A stretch of DNA of 64,000 nucleotides from Lamellibrachia satsuma (lineage: Eukaryota; Annelida; Polychaeta; Sabellida; Siboglinidae), in NCBI GenBank assembly GCA_033239005.1, contig BSQZ01000071.1, positions 2,521,852 through 2,585,851 on the forward strand, written 5' to 3'. The notes under the pieces are model-generated. The model made no database searches. It was not told where the DNA came from and was given only the letters and a program-made list of their open reading frames with translations. The translations under genes and the position numbers were made by a program. This document shows, one piece after another, positions 25,342 to 48,943 of this stretch (the first letter of the stretch is position 1; the number at the start of each line of letters is the position of its first letter).

Positions 25342-25796
25342 AGACAACACCACAGGCTGTGCTTAAAGGTAATGTATGTCTTTATATGATGTAAAACCTG
25401 GTTATTTTATTTCATCACCAGATTGTGTATTTTCAAATATACAAGGATATGAAAAATCACAATGGTTACACGTTTTTGCACAGATATTATTGAAATGTCC
25501 TAAAATGCAAAAAAAATATGTGTCACAATGTTTGGGCGTAAAACGGTTGTAGCTCAAACTGAAAAAGATGACATCATCCAACAAGTGTGGAGGACCAGTT
25601 CTTTACTGTTCCTGTATTTGTAAAATTCCAATTTACACAATTGAAACAAACAGTTAGTATAATATTGTTAATTTAGAGGTATTTTGAGATTAATAAATTA
25701 AGAGAATTGAGGCATGTAAGTTATATATGAAACATCACTTAACTCCCTACGAGTTAGCCAATGAAACTCACTGAAAAATGTAAAATTAAATGTTGG

Positions 25797-26175
25797 ATGA
25801 TGTGGGCAGGTCACTTGGTGCGCATGGAAGAGAGCTGGATGATGTGGGCAGGTCACTTGGTGCACACGGAGGAGAGCTGGATGATGTGGGCAGGTCACTT
25901 GGTGCACACGGAGGAGAGCTGGATGATGTGGGCAGGTCACTTGGTGCACACGGAGGAGAGCTGGATGATGTGGGCAGGTCAGTTGGTGCACACGGAGGAG
26001 AGCTGGATGATGTGGGCAGGTCACTTGGTGCACACGGAGGAGAGCTGGATGATGTGGGCAGGTCACTTGGTGCACACGGAGGAGAGCTGGATGATGTGGG
26101 CAGGTCACTTGGTGTGCATGGAGGAGAGCTGGATGATGTGGGCAGGTCACTTGGTGTGCATGGAGGAGAGCTGAC
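25797..26175. repeat. 42-bp minisatellite inside the LINE tail
   Basis: Nine to ten units of 42 bp (14 codons, translating as ESWMMWAGHLVHTE in one frame) repeat with almost no change. Because 42 is a multiple of three, all frames stay open on both strands. Those frames are not genes. Confidence 0.97.
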
Positions 26176-26191
26176 TACCAAAGACAGCAGA

Positions 26192-26380
26192 GGCGATAAA
26201 ATTGCCAGGTCATAAGAAAAGGGGAAATAAAATTGCCAGGTCATAAGAAAAGGGGAAATAAAATTGCCAGGTCATAAGAAAAGGGGAAATAAAATTGCCA
26301 GGTCATAAGAAAAGGGGAAATAAAATTGCCAGGTCATAAGAAAAGGGGAAATAAAATTGCCAGGTCATAAGAAAAGGGGA
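26192..26380. repeat. 31-bp minisatellite inside the LINE tail
   Basis: Six near-identical units of AAAATTGCCAGGTCATAAGA plus AAAGGGGAAAT follow the 42-bp array directly. The 31-bp period breaks the LINE frame. Confidence 0.95.
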
Positions 26381-26994
26381 AGACCGCAACTGAGATTGGA
26401 GGACTCCATAAAGAGAGATATAAGAAACAAAGGGGAGGACGACAAGTGGAGGGAAAAGGCTGACGATAAGGAGATGTGGAGAGGGATAACAGCCAGGCCG
26501 GTGCAGCAGTATATGAACTAGCCTTAGCCCTTTATAAATGAAGTAACAAGGAAAACAAATGTGGTACAGAGTGAGATGTGATATTATTATTGCTATTCAC
26601 TTGTGCACTCAACTGTCATGTTCTGTAACAACTTGTTCTTCTTAAAACTCCGTCTTCAGTTGATTTATCCCACCACGACTCAGTTTTGTTGATGTTCAAA
26701 TTTGTAGTGTGTGAATAGTTTAAATAGTATGCATCATCATCAAAAGAATTTATGTTGTTCGTTAGATTGGGTAACTTGCAAAAGTGTGAATAGCCTTATG
26801 TCATAATATTTACAGCTGGACCACTTTTTCTCAAAATTTTGACTGGACCTAGTAAAAAAATAATTTCATAGTTTGCCTGACAATTTCACCAAAACTAAAT
26901 AACTAATTTGTAAAAAAAAATCTAGCGTGTCATAGATAAGTAAAATTTTTTGTGAGATGAGTCTGAAAAGAGATTTGTGAGACAACTGAATCGA

Positions 26995-27440
26995 GGAGGG
27001 ACATTTAAGTTGATAATGATAGGATACAACAGCAGAAACAATTAAATTGAGGAGGGACCTTTAAGTTGATAATGATAGGATACAATGGCAGAAACAATTG
27101 CATTGAGGAGGGACCTTTAAGTTGATAATGATAGGATACAACAGCAGAAACAATTCCCAAGAGAAACAATTGAGGAGGGACCTTTAAGTTGATAATGATA
27201 GGATACAATGGCAGAAACAATTGAATTGAGGAGGGACCTTTAAGTTGATAATGATAGGATACAATGGCAGAAACAGTTGCATTGAGGAGGGACCTTTAAG
27301 TTGATAATGATAGGATACAATGGCAGAAACAATTGCATTGAGGAGGGACCTTTAAGTTGATAATGATAGGATACAACAGCAGAAACAATTGAATTGAGGA
27401 GGGATATTAAAGTTGATAAAGATAGGATACAATAACAGAA
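26995..27440. repeat. 56-bp minisatellite
   Basis: About eight units start GAGGAGGGACCTTTAAGTTG and end in CAGAAACAATTG plus a variable tail. They lie downstream of the MRH gene. Confidence 0.95.
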
Positions 27441-27849
27441 ACAATTATACAAGTCAACATGGATTAATGTGTTTGTCTTATATATCTTATATAACTATTA
27501 ATTTATCACATGTCAAATGGTTATGATTATGCTGATTATCAATCATGGACTTAAAATATAATACTTCAGTACAGGCTTTTCTAATTGTACATATTTGATT
27601 TATTATTCACCTTAATAGTAAGAAAGAGGAATGTTTAATACATTTAACAAGATTGCCATCCAAGACCTCTCTTTAGATGGCATAAGGCAAATGAGACATT
27701 ATTTTTTTCAAGTATCCCTGTAGTTTTTTTTACGTACAGTGTATATGTGGGACACGTGTTTCTGTTCAATCCTTTATAAACAGTCGGTGTAATAGTATAG
27801 TAATGTATACCCCAGTGGCAGTAGGCAGAGGCTGCATCGTCACTAGCCA
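27441..27849. other. Intergenic, no gene seen
   Basis: AT-rich DNA without a recognisable feature. Confidence 0.5.
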
Positions 27850-28225
27850 CATATGGTAGTAGTACTGCAGTACCCCTGGCAAATTGACCTGTTGAAACGT
27901 GGATTTGTCAGTTTATCACATGCCATGTGTGTATGCACGCTGAATCATTTGTACTTAGTCCCACTTCATGTCTTGGTCTAAGCGTTTCTGGGAACTAGAT
28001 GCCCCCACGCGAAAAACTTCAAAGTAAAGTGCATTCCCACGAATGCCTATCATTACCCGTCTGACCAGCGATGACGGATCCACTACCAATTAAGGTTAAG
28101 TTCCCGTACGCAGGCCCCGTAAATTCCAGCGAGCAATCCCATTGGTTAACACGGCAACTAAAAAAGCAGCGTTTCAACAGGTTGATCTGCCACGAGTACT
28201 GATATAGTCAGAAGCCCTTGATGGC
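27850..28225. mobile_element. TIR element family A, copy 2
   Basis: Same orientation and block order as 17440-17698 but about 110 bp longer. Its inverted ends are AATTGACCTGTTGAAACG and CGTTTCAACAGGTTGATC. No transposase is present. Confidence 0.6.
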
Positions 28226-29309
28226 AATGGTGAACAGCTGTAATAATCACCAGTGTTCTGACCGACAGAACATTGAGCATGTGTTGTAATTGGTTAGTCA
28301 AACAGTGTTGACCTTACATCGTATTGGCCATATATGTATTCAGTCATCCAACATTTTCATACACCCTTTGTACACTGTATGTTTTTGGACCTGTGTTACA
28401 AATGCAAAGGTTCAATAATACCAGTGATATGTAATTTATAGACAGTGGTCTTTAACAAGGTTTTACGATTTAACAAGATTGACATTCAAATTCATTCATG
28501 TTATGCCCGTGTTTGGTCCACCCATATCTCGTTGCCAGGGCTCATTTGAATGTGTAACTGTTCAGACAGTTAATTATGTGTTAATTATTTTGTTTATTAT
28601 ATTAGATGTAATTTGTTGTCGAAATCTGAGAGTTTAATTATGTTTAAGTGTCCGAGTACATACATTGATTGCTCAAAACAAATGGGCTATGTTATTTTAA
28701 CCTGCTGAGTAATAATTCCTTCTTATTATACTGTTCTGTTCAACTATCATCGTGATTCTAAAGAAATATTGCAATGTGTGTTTTACTGAATGTTTATTCT
28801 TGATGTATATAAAATACTAATGTTAAAAAGATGTAACTAGTATTTACTGTTATGATTGAATTTAACATGGCCACTTTCAGTAGTAAAACATTAATTTGTC
28901 ACCCTATAAACCTACTCACTTTTAATTTAATCTCACTGTTGTTGATTCTCCCACCTTCTTCTTGTGGCAGGGTGTATGAAACTTTCAGAGGTGTATGAAT
29001 ATATCATTATTAAACAGAACATGGTACTATGGTAGGTTTTTTTTTGACATAAAATATAAGAACACAAGCAGTAATTATGTTGGTCCAACAATTTAGGAAG
29101 GTTTGTAGTTATTTTTGTAATCATCATGTTGTGTTATGTTATGGTTAAAATGCCATTGATTCAATTGGTTAATACAGTGTTAATAATAACATGTAAATTC
29201 AGTCACTAGTTACAAAGGATGGTTAATTAAATTTTATTTATTTTGCCTAACTATCAAGACAAGAAGTCTCTAGCATGAGATCCACCTTTATGTTAAAACA
29301 TTTCATTCT
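28226..29309. other. Intergenic, no gene seen
   Basis: AT-rich sequence with no coding motif or clear repeat. Confidence 0.5.
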
Positions 29310-30875
29310 GACTCATAGAGTTACATCATTAATCACCCCCCTATAAACAAGAGCAACAAGCCAGCTCACTGCAGTAAAGCCGTCTTGGACCACTGGCCTG
29401 CATTTCATTGCACAGCAGAAACAGTTGCATCCACTGCATGACACATAGGGTAGTACTGTTTATAGTGTGAATATAGCATGTTACAAATAGTTGTCTAACA
29501 TATGTAAGTAAGTAAGTAAGTGAGTAAGTAAGTTAATTTATTTCCTCCTCACTGTCATCATTTTCAATATAAGGCAAACAAAAGCAATGAATATGAAGTG
29601 GCTACCAGAGAAGTATGAACTTCTCAGTTGGGGCTAGTAGCCAGTAATGATGACACCAGGAACCAATTAACTTGAAGATTTGTCAATGTAATTTGTTCTT
29701 AATGGGGCATGGCCACCAGACTGATTACTAATTTGGGTGAGGGTGTTCCCAGCAGTTGTGTCAAAAGTGTGGGCAGTTGGGTTGTTCATATTGGAGTGAG
29801 CATCGTGCATTAGTGTTAAACTCTCCAGGACAAACATTTTGGAGGCTTGCTGGAGAAAGTTGTGGGACAACGAATATGGTTATTTCCTGTGTGGCTTACA
29901 GCTGTATTAATCGACAGAAGACAGGATCTAACATCTTGTTATTTTCAGGTAATTTATGTCGCAAATGTTTGTGCTGTGTTATGTGAATGAATGTAATGGT
30001 TTCGAAAATGTTCTGAAATATCAATATATTACAGATACGTTTGTTTTTCTTGGGGGAGCGTACATTAAGTGTTTCCCAGTAGTCACATTGATTGGGTGCA
30101 ACATAAAATGTTATAGGGGTAGGATTCAGTTTTATAAATAATGTATGCATGCATGTATGCACATTTGTAACTCATTTTTAAAACTCCACTAGATGTCAGC
30201 TCATTAATAAGATTTTTTTCTTTATTAAGCATTTAATGAGGCTCTCCCCTTTTTGATCGTCGTTTGCGTTTTCTTCATTGTATGAACCACTATCACGTAA
30301 CTAATTATGTACACATTGCAACATTCACATTCATTCTATGCATTTGCTTAACAAACCATGTGAAAAGTTGCCTACTAAAACAATTGACAGCTTAAATGAA
30401 AGAGCACATTTCTTTACGTGACTTTGCAAGTTGGCCAGATAACATTCGAGAGATCTTGATCTGCAGGTGGAAATGGCTGTGATGGAGCTGCTGGGGAATG
30501 TGTTGGAAGATGGGAAAAGAATATTTTTGGGACCTTAGAGAAGAATGTCCAGTAGGGCTTAATGAGATTTTGACCATTTGCAGTCATTACCTAATACATG
30601 TATGGAGCACTTCAGAAAGTTCAGTTTCGATCATGTATATTGGTGCTACTGTTATAGTTAATATGTTATGATATTTGATATACAAAGTGCATGGATAGAT
30701 CGTGCACATAATAAGGTATTAGGTATATATAGCTATGTAGTAATAATTTCTTATTAGTACTGTATATCTATAGATATATGATGAAGACTGGGTACTGCAC
30801 AGTATAAACACTGGGCCTCCAGTGGGTTCTTGCCATGCAGCAGCAGCATGAATGTCACTGGTCCATGCCAGCATC
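29310..30875 (+). mobile_element. THAP-like DNA transposon relic, copy 2
   Basis: Inverted counterpart of 10868-12275. The plus frame near 29877 reads NMVISCVAYSCINRQKTGSN, followed by a GT donor-like site. A later stretch reads RDLDLQVEMAVMELLGNVLE. The Cys spacing suggests the first half of a THAP finger, as in P-element-type transposases, but the second half is not visible, so the class is tentative. Stops and frameshifts indicate a dead copy. Confidence 0.45.
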
Positions 30876-31690
30876 ACTTTATCATGTGTCAACTGATAAG
30901 GGCTTAGAGGTCTTGTTTTACTAACGGGTGTTCTATTTATGTCTATGTTCTGACTACACATCCAGTTTGAAGTTTATTCTGTTGTAAAAGATACAAATGC
31001 TGGATTTGTCAGAACGAAATAGGTTTGTATACCATACAATTATGTTATGTATACAATAAAACTGCAAACTATAATTTTTTTCATGTGTAGGCTATTCAGT
31101 CATGAGCATATTATATATTTGAGGGAATGCACTCATTGCTAAGCTATAAATATTTGGGTTTTCACTGTAAACGCACAAGCGCTATTAATATTCATAGATT
31201 CATAGGATTTCTTGCAAAGGGGGACCAAGCTTATCCACCCATTAGTTTACCATGTTACCATGTACTGGTGCAATGAAAAAGGAACAAAATCAAAATATTT
31301 AAGCCAAAGGGGTCTGCCAAATGCCTCCCTAAAAACACCACTGATTTTCAATGTTCTTAATTTGAAAAATATGGCTCTTCATTTGCTTTTACCTGGTCAC
31401 CTTCAGTTGACTTTGTGAATGCCATCTTGCCAGGAGTAAAGTTTTAGTGGAACATGTTTAACGAAGCACATGTCAACTTACAATTCACACTTTAATAAAG
31501 GAGCATAAAATCATTATCTTTAAACATTAATCTGGAATTATTCCGTTTATATTACAGAACGCTGACATTTATGGTGATGTATCCATAACAGACAACATTA
31601 TTATGTCACTGTTTTACGTGTAGGTATTAATAACGAACGCGTAAACGGATCATTCATTCAAATAGTAATGGAATACTACACGGGGCGCCA
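30876..31690. other. Intergenic, no gene seen
   Basis: AT-rich. A stretch at 31210-31350 resembles the interior of the AGTGGCGTA-type MITEs, but without clean ends. Confidence 0.4.
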
Positions 31691-31828
31691 CCCACCGGTT
31701 AATTGAGATGACTCGGAAAGACCAATAACACGTCCTTAATGGCGGCGTAGCAACTAATAATGGCCGCCGTAGTAACGGTCATAGTAACGACGCCGTCAGT
31801 TCGCAGCTGATTTAAAAGCGATTCGACG
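31691..31828 (+). promoter_or_regulatory. CpG-rich candidate promoter of the THEG-like gene
   Basis: A local rise in CpG (GGGGCGCCAC, GGCGGCGTAGC, GGCCGCCGTAG, CGACGCCG) stands out from the AT-rich surroundings. It holds several RGYAAC half-sites (AGCAAC, AGTAAC twice), the half of an RFX X-box. This is an inference only. Confidence 0.3.
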
Positions 31829-31883
31829 ATGGAAGTATCGTGCACCAGACAGCAAGTAACCGGGTACCAAAAACCAACGATAA
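31829..31883 (+). CDS. Candidate first coding exon of the THEG-like gene
   Basis: The ATG at 31829 opens MEVSCTRQQVTGYQKPTI and ends, in phase 1, at a weak donor AA|GTCAGT. The next recognised exon (33129) needs exactly one base from its predecessor, so the phase fits. No family motif confirms it. Confidence 0.3.
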
Positions 31884-31949
31884 GTCAGTGTTTCTTCTTC
31901 GTTATGTGTTCTACGTATACAGCCAACTGTTTTTGTTTTTGCGAGCTAT

Positions 31950-32110
31950 AAACATGTGTAGAGGCGCAGTCACAGTGACAGTGTCATTGACACGGTGCTT
32001 AAACTTAGAGCGCCGGACTGTCCGTCGAGACCGGGGGATCGAATCCACCTGCTGCCGTTTGGGGTTATCCATAAAGTACGTCACGCTATTTTTTCAGACC
32101 CCTAACCTCC
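31950..32110 (+). mobile_element. tRNA-like SINE head or fragment
   Basis: A tRNA-like order (GGTGCTTAAACTTAGAGCG, then GGGGGATCGAATCC as box B) is followed by GGTTATCCATAAAGTACGTC, a different sequence from the other SINEs. It does not fold as a complete tRNA gene by eye, so a SINE or pseudo-tRNA is more likely. Confidence 0.35.
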
Positions 32111-33128
32111 TTGTCACGCTTCGTAACGTGTTATATGAACAAACCACTGCCTGAAATGCATACATGCAAATGGTATGATAGCAATATATTAGACTATTAT
32201 AGTTGTTAAATTTAAATTGCAGTTAACGTATAATATACACCTCGCAATCCATACATAATATAATTTTTTGTCTTAGTAATATTCGGTCATAATTACAGCA
32301 TATAGACTAGCAGAGCGTAAATGATACAACGATCATATTATATTAAATTTATTAAACATAATTGGTCATTTGTAATACATTTTTTAATACATTATGACCA
32401 TGTGCGTACGGTATAAGACATGGGAACCGTCTTGAGCCCCATATGCACTACGTGTGTCTAAACACGACGTATACAAAACATAACATGCTATTGCCCATTT
32501 TGTATTGTTTGACCTGTCAACTGATTAATTACTATTATCATGTCACCAATTAAGTTCATGATTCATATCGTTTTATAGTGAGGTGCACCATTTTACTATT
32601 GCCAAAATATTAGATCAGAGCGTATAATAATGCATATAAAAGTTAAAAAAACACTTAATGAATTACGCCTGTCTCGTGTTGCTGAGCTTTCGGGGTGAGT
32701 ATCCGATAGATGTTAGCTTCATTTTGCACCAGATTTTGGGACGTTCAGAGTTTTATAGTTTGCGTACGTGCTGGAGGGCCTTCTTACCCCCAGGGGCCGT
32801 ACGTGCTGGAGGGCCTTCTTACCTCCAGGGGCCGTTTTGCCCCAGGTTACCATACTTGCCTTTAGAAAAACACTAGCTTTGCAAAATAATAACGACATAC
32901 CCTTTATTCTGACTCTACTGCTAACTTTGACTTGAGTTCTCTATTAGAGTTTATATGTTACTTTTTCAGGCACAGCATTCCACGTATATTCATGTATTTG
33001 TAGTACAGAATTGCGTTCTCTGGCAAACTGGGTTAAATAATGATATCTTGATAGAGATACATAAAAGATAAAACATAGACATGTTGTCAGTGACGGACAG
33101 TTATGATCAAAATAATGTTGCTATTTAG

Positions 33129-38391
<5,263 letters not shown>

Positions 38392-39362
38392 GAGGATATC
38401 GCTCATGCTCTGTTCTGTTCTATCGACAGGTTTCTAGCCACTCAGAGCTGCTGATCTGAGAATTTCGCATGTTATCGATAACGAATCGAAGACCGATTGC
38501 ATTGCCGGCTTTAATAAGGGGTCTCATCTATTATTGGTGTGTCGTTATATTTATGCATGTTCTTCAGTTTGCCGGTGTACCACTTTAAGGGCTTGCGAAT
38601 CATGGTGGATTAATCCCAGCTTTAAGATATGGTGATAGATTCGGGCATGGTTCAGTCAATTTTGAGTAAGTGAAATTCTCACGCCGCAGAGCTGGTCCCG
38701 GAGTGAGTGTTGTTTTATGCAATGTTGTAGCTGACGGGTGCATTAGTTGCGAAGCATAAAATGAACTTTGATGAAATTGTTTAAATTGTGAATGTGCAAA
38801 AATATCGCGTACGACCTAAAAGCGAACGTGACGTAACCTTGTAACATTACAGAAGGCATTACTCTAGGCAAAATGTGAACCTTGTTTTGCGAGGTCTCGC
38901 GATCTTCGCATCGATCCAGTTATCTGCGAGGAATGACGTGTTTTATTAGACAAATGTGATATTATTGTGGTATGGTAAAAATGACGCCGTCTGTATGATT
39001 GGCTTCCTACCTTACCGCCTGTTATATTCGTCGATTTGCTTTATATAGTAACGAATTTCTCGCGGGAATAGTTGCACGTGTTGCCACAGTGTGTGTGTGT
39101 GTGTGCTCGCTCATAATAAGCAGTATTAACATTATACATTTATTGGAATATGACCTGTAATTGTTATCAACATATTCTATGTTTTCTACTTCGTCTATGT
39201 TGCCACGTGGTACGTTTACATATCACTTAAATTGTTCGGTGTGCCATCGTACGATACTATGTATGTGGTTCGCTTGGAATCAAAGTCTTCCACAAGCGTA
39301 CTCAAAATGGCGACCGCATTCGGCGAGGACGCGAATGTTTTAAAATTGAGATGTCAGATGTT

Positions 39363-39368
39363 AATAAA
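39363..39368 (+). terminator. Polyadenylation signal AATAAA
   Basis: Canonical hexamer about 970 bases after the THEG-like stop codon. It is the first good one I saw in this orientation; use is inferred. Confidence 0.4.
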
Positions 39369-39624
39369 GTCGTAACTGTATATTGTCTTCCAATGTTATT
39401 TTTCTGTATAACCTTCACCGGATATCCGCACAGGTTCACTAAAAGTCAATGAACGGCGTAATAAATTCAATTTCAAAAACGTGTATAAAACAAATATTAT
39501 AGTTAAAATATTCAACCGAAACAAATTCAAGTAAATATATATCGGACACCGTAACAATCAATGCAGCTTCAACTACTGAATCAGTCACCGACACGGAGCC
39601 ATCACTTTCATCGTTATTATAAAA

Positions 39625-39742
39625 AGTGGCGTATCTAGGATCTCGCAAGGAGACAGGGAGGCAAGCTTAGCCACCCAACAAATTTAAGCCACAGAGGTGG
39701 GGCGTGACTAAAATGCCCCCCCCTAAATACGCCACTGATTAT
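39625..39742. mobile_element. MITE with AGTGGCGTA ends, copy 1
   Basis: Starts AGTGGCGTATCTAGGATCTC and ends AAATACGCCACTG. The related copy at 56441-56597 shares the whole left end. Confidence 0.55.
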
Positions 39743-40317
39743 AACGTCACTAAAATCATAACACATTAGAGTACAACGTAGTGAAAGTTCTCAATACTGT
39801 CAACATAACAAGAGCAGACCCAGTATATACCCGGAGTGGGTTTGCGTGGACTATTTTAACCGTTAACGATGGGTGACATTTTACCCAACTTTTTCCTGAC
39901 TAACCAGAGAGATGAAATGGTAAATTTTAGGGTGCTGAGAAATTTCCAATCAAGCGATTGCCACTTTATCAAAACTAACAAAATAAACGCAACAGGTACA
40001 GTAACAACATAAAATTAAGAGGCAATCTGAAATCAAAGCATGTCGCATCGTTTTATAGTAGTTGTGTTGCCGCTATCGTTATCTCGGGACAGAGATTACT
40101 ACATATACCAACTTGTTGTTCGATAACCTACATTTCCCTAGACGGAGAGCGTGTGAACTATTCAATACATCATCATTAAAGATCAACTTGGCACCAGAAA
40201 CAAATAATTAATTTATAACCCCTTCTCCCATCGCTTAATTAATTGTGTGTCGTAATGTAATAGCACGTAATGTAATAGCACGTAATGTAATAGCACGTAA
40301 CGGGGAAGCAACGGTTG

Positions 40318-41185
40318 TCCACATACTGACAACAGCGTGTCAGGGGGGCAATACATATATAAGATACTACATATTTTATATAGTATTCACCTGTCACGCT
40401 GTTATCACTACGTAGACCACATACTGATAACAGCGTGACAGGTGGGCAATACATATAAGATGCTACATATTTTATATAGTATTCACCTATCACGCTGTTA
40501 TCACTACATAGGCCACATACTGATAACAGCGTGACAGGTGGGCAATACATATAAGATACTACATATTTTATATAGTATACGCCTGTCACGTTGTTATCAA
40601 TACATAGACCACATACTGATAACAGTGTGACAGATGAACACTGCATATAAGATACTACATCTTTTATATAGCATTCACCTGTCACGCTGTTATCAATACG
40701 TAGGCCACATACTGATAACAGCGTGACAGGTGGGCAATACATATAAGATACTACATATTTTATATAGTATTCACCTGTCATGCTGTTATCAATACGTAGG
40801 CCACATACTGATAACAGCGTGACAGGTGGGCACTACATATAAGATACTACATATTTTATATATAGTATTCACCTGTCACGCTGTTATCAATACGTAGGCC
40901 ACATACTGATAACAGAGTGACAGGTGAACACTACGTATAAGATACTACATCTTTTATATAGTATTCACCTGTCACGCTGTTATCAATATACAGGCCACAT
41001 ACTGATAACAGCATGACAGGTGAACACTACATATAAGATACTACATCTTTTATATAGTATTCACCTATCACGTTGTTATCAATACGTAGGCCACATACGG
41101 ATAACAGTGTGACAGGTGAACATTACATATAAGATACTACATCTTTTATAAAGCATTCACCTGTCACGCTGTTATCAATAGTAGG
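40318..41185. repeat. ~96-bp satellite whose units are hairpins
   Basis: Nine units of about 96 bp. Each carries TGATAACAGCGTGACAGGTG and, about 40 bases later, its exact complement CACCTGTCACGCTGTTATCA, with a TA-rich loop. One minus-strand frame stays open for 180 codons only because 96 is divisible by three. Confidence 0.95.
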
Positions 41186-41434
41186 CGTGTGTGCATGGTG
41201 AGATAGTGTCCTATGTAAGATGTTACGGGGTTCCCAATATGTACTGCTTCTAGACCCTGAACCGTCACAGCACTAGTTATTAGTAATAAAGTCACACATT
41301 CTCTGTATTCTAAACTCAACTGTATCTAAAGTCCATTGTCCACTTGCGTGTTTTGATAATAGCACAATGAGACCGAATCATACACTGCAGTTTCTTGTCT
41401 TTAAACCAAACTTGTTCAGTTCTATAGTTTAAAA

Positions 41435-42425
41435 GGTAAAGGTACGTTCTTATATAGCGCGGATTCCGGGACAGTTCAGAGCACTTTACACTTCACTCCC
41501 TGACAGACCTGTTCATTCCAACACCATTTCGACTTCTCTGGAAAAGCATTCAGCAACGCTGCAATTACTGCACAAAGACTAGTCGTTCAGATACCCATCT
41601 CTGTATGTAGCCAGGTATTCATTTATACTTCAAGTCTTCCAGTGTATACTGCTAAAAAGTAATAATTTACTATCCTGCAGTGCAGTTCAGGGTTAAAATG
41701 GACGTCTACGATGACTTAATAACTTCGAGGGTGGCTTTCTGAAATGCTTCTGCCGTTGGTGACTGTTTTCTGGGTGAGGGAATTCCACATTGAGATAGAG
41801 CGAACACAGAATGAATGCTGGCAGATGATGCAGGAGGCTGGTAGTGTTCAGAGGTTATACTCGGGGTGGCATCTAGAGCGAGCATCTTCTATGACAATGA
41901 TGGTAGGCAAACTGGTGCGAACTTGTCCATGGTGAATCTTATAAAGCAGAGTGACATCTCTGATGCAACGTCTGGTATGTAATGTATCCCACACGAGGTT
42001 AGCACACATGGCAGTGACACTTGAAGTTCTCCGATAGCCACCAGTGACAAAACGAGTTGCGGAACGCTGCGCTTGTTCAAGTTTCTGAATGTCTGTCTTG
42101 GTGTGGGGTGACTAGGCTTGGTGTGGGGTGACTAGGCTTGGTGTGGGGTGACTAGGTGCAAGTAGCATAATCAAGCGTTGGTCGGACGAGTACCTCGTTT
42201 TCCTCACATGGCGTGGTGTCGCAAGCAGTGTTCTCTTGATTAGGCCGTGCGTCTTTCTGGCTTTGTTTTGCACCTTGTTGATGTACACTACTGAGTGATT
42301 GAACTGTGGCTACGTTGATGAACGAAACTGCCAATGCTTCGAAACGTCAGCAAGATTTGGTTTCATTGGAGAGGGAGGGTTCTCTCGACTGAGAGTCCGG
42401 CGTTGTAACTGCTACACTACCGCGC
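41435..42425 (-). mobile_element. SINE split by a LINE 3' fragment
   Basis: 41435-41650 holds the SINE tail and body (TATATAGCGCGGATTCC, AGCACTTTACACTTCA, GCTGCAATTACTGCACAAAG). 42285-42425 holds its tRNA-like head (GGTTCTCTCGACTGAGAG). Between them the minus strand encodes the end of a reverse-transcriptase ORF: YINKVQNKARKTHGLIKRTL, LVRPTLDYAT, RSATRFVTGGYRRTSSVTAM and CIRDVTLLYKIHHG, with frameshifts. This is the C-terminus typical of CR1/L2-like LINEs, nested in the SINE. Confidence 0.65.
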
Positions 42426-42622
42426 TTGTGACTGACCTATTTCAGCAACATTTTGGTGCATCAAACAATAGGAATGTTCCTCTCTCCACTCTTTCATGAG
42501 TAGACAATTCCCAGTCTCCGATACTGGAGCCGTGGTGACAGATGGTCATAGAGAACCGAGAACCGTACAGACACGTGAAAAGCACTAGTAAGGCAGAATT
42601 TGCTACATGTGCCAGACATGGA

Positions 42623-48943
<6,321 letters not shown>

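Larger units (their letters stand above)
25775..26522 (+). mobile_element. LINE 3' ORF end, interrupted by two minisatellites
   Basis: The frame begins CKIKCWMMWAGHLVRMEE. After the arrays it resumes KRGRPQLRLEDSIKRDIRNK and ends at a stop after ITARPVQQYMN (TAG at 26520). The order W-x-GHLVRM...RGRP-x-LR-x-ED...D-R-W is the usual C-terminal end of endonuclease/reverse-transcriptase LINEs. The rest of the element is absent. Confidence 0.7.
24818..26732. repeat. Inverted repeat pair bracketing the last MRH-gene exon
   Basis: About 80 bp at 24818-24902 (containing AAACTATTCACACACTACA) recurs inverted at 26645-26732. The pair could be TIRs of one element or two facing copies of a short repeat. 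The coding end of the MRH gene and a LINE tail lie between them. Confidence 0.5.

Noticed and set aside
25698..26244. Open frames of 137-152 codons on both strands
   Set aside because: Products of the 42-bp repeat, whose length keeps all frames open. Only the plus frame with WAGHLVRM reflects the old LINE ORF.
31950..32060. A functional tRNA gene
   Set aside because: A box B-like motif is present, but I could not pair acceptor and anticodon stems. A SINE head or pseudo-tRNA is more likely.
40239..40781. 180-codon minus-strand open frame with repeated VVSYMYCPPVTLLSVCG-like units
   Set aside because: Stays open only because the 96-bp hairpin satellite unit is a multiple of three.
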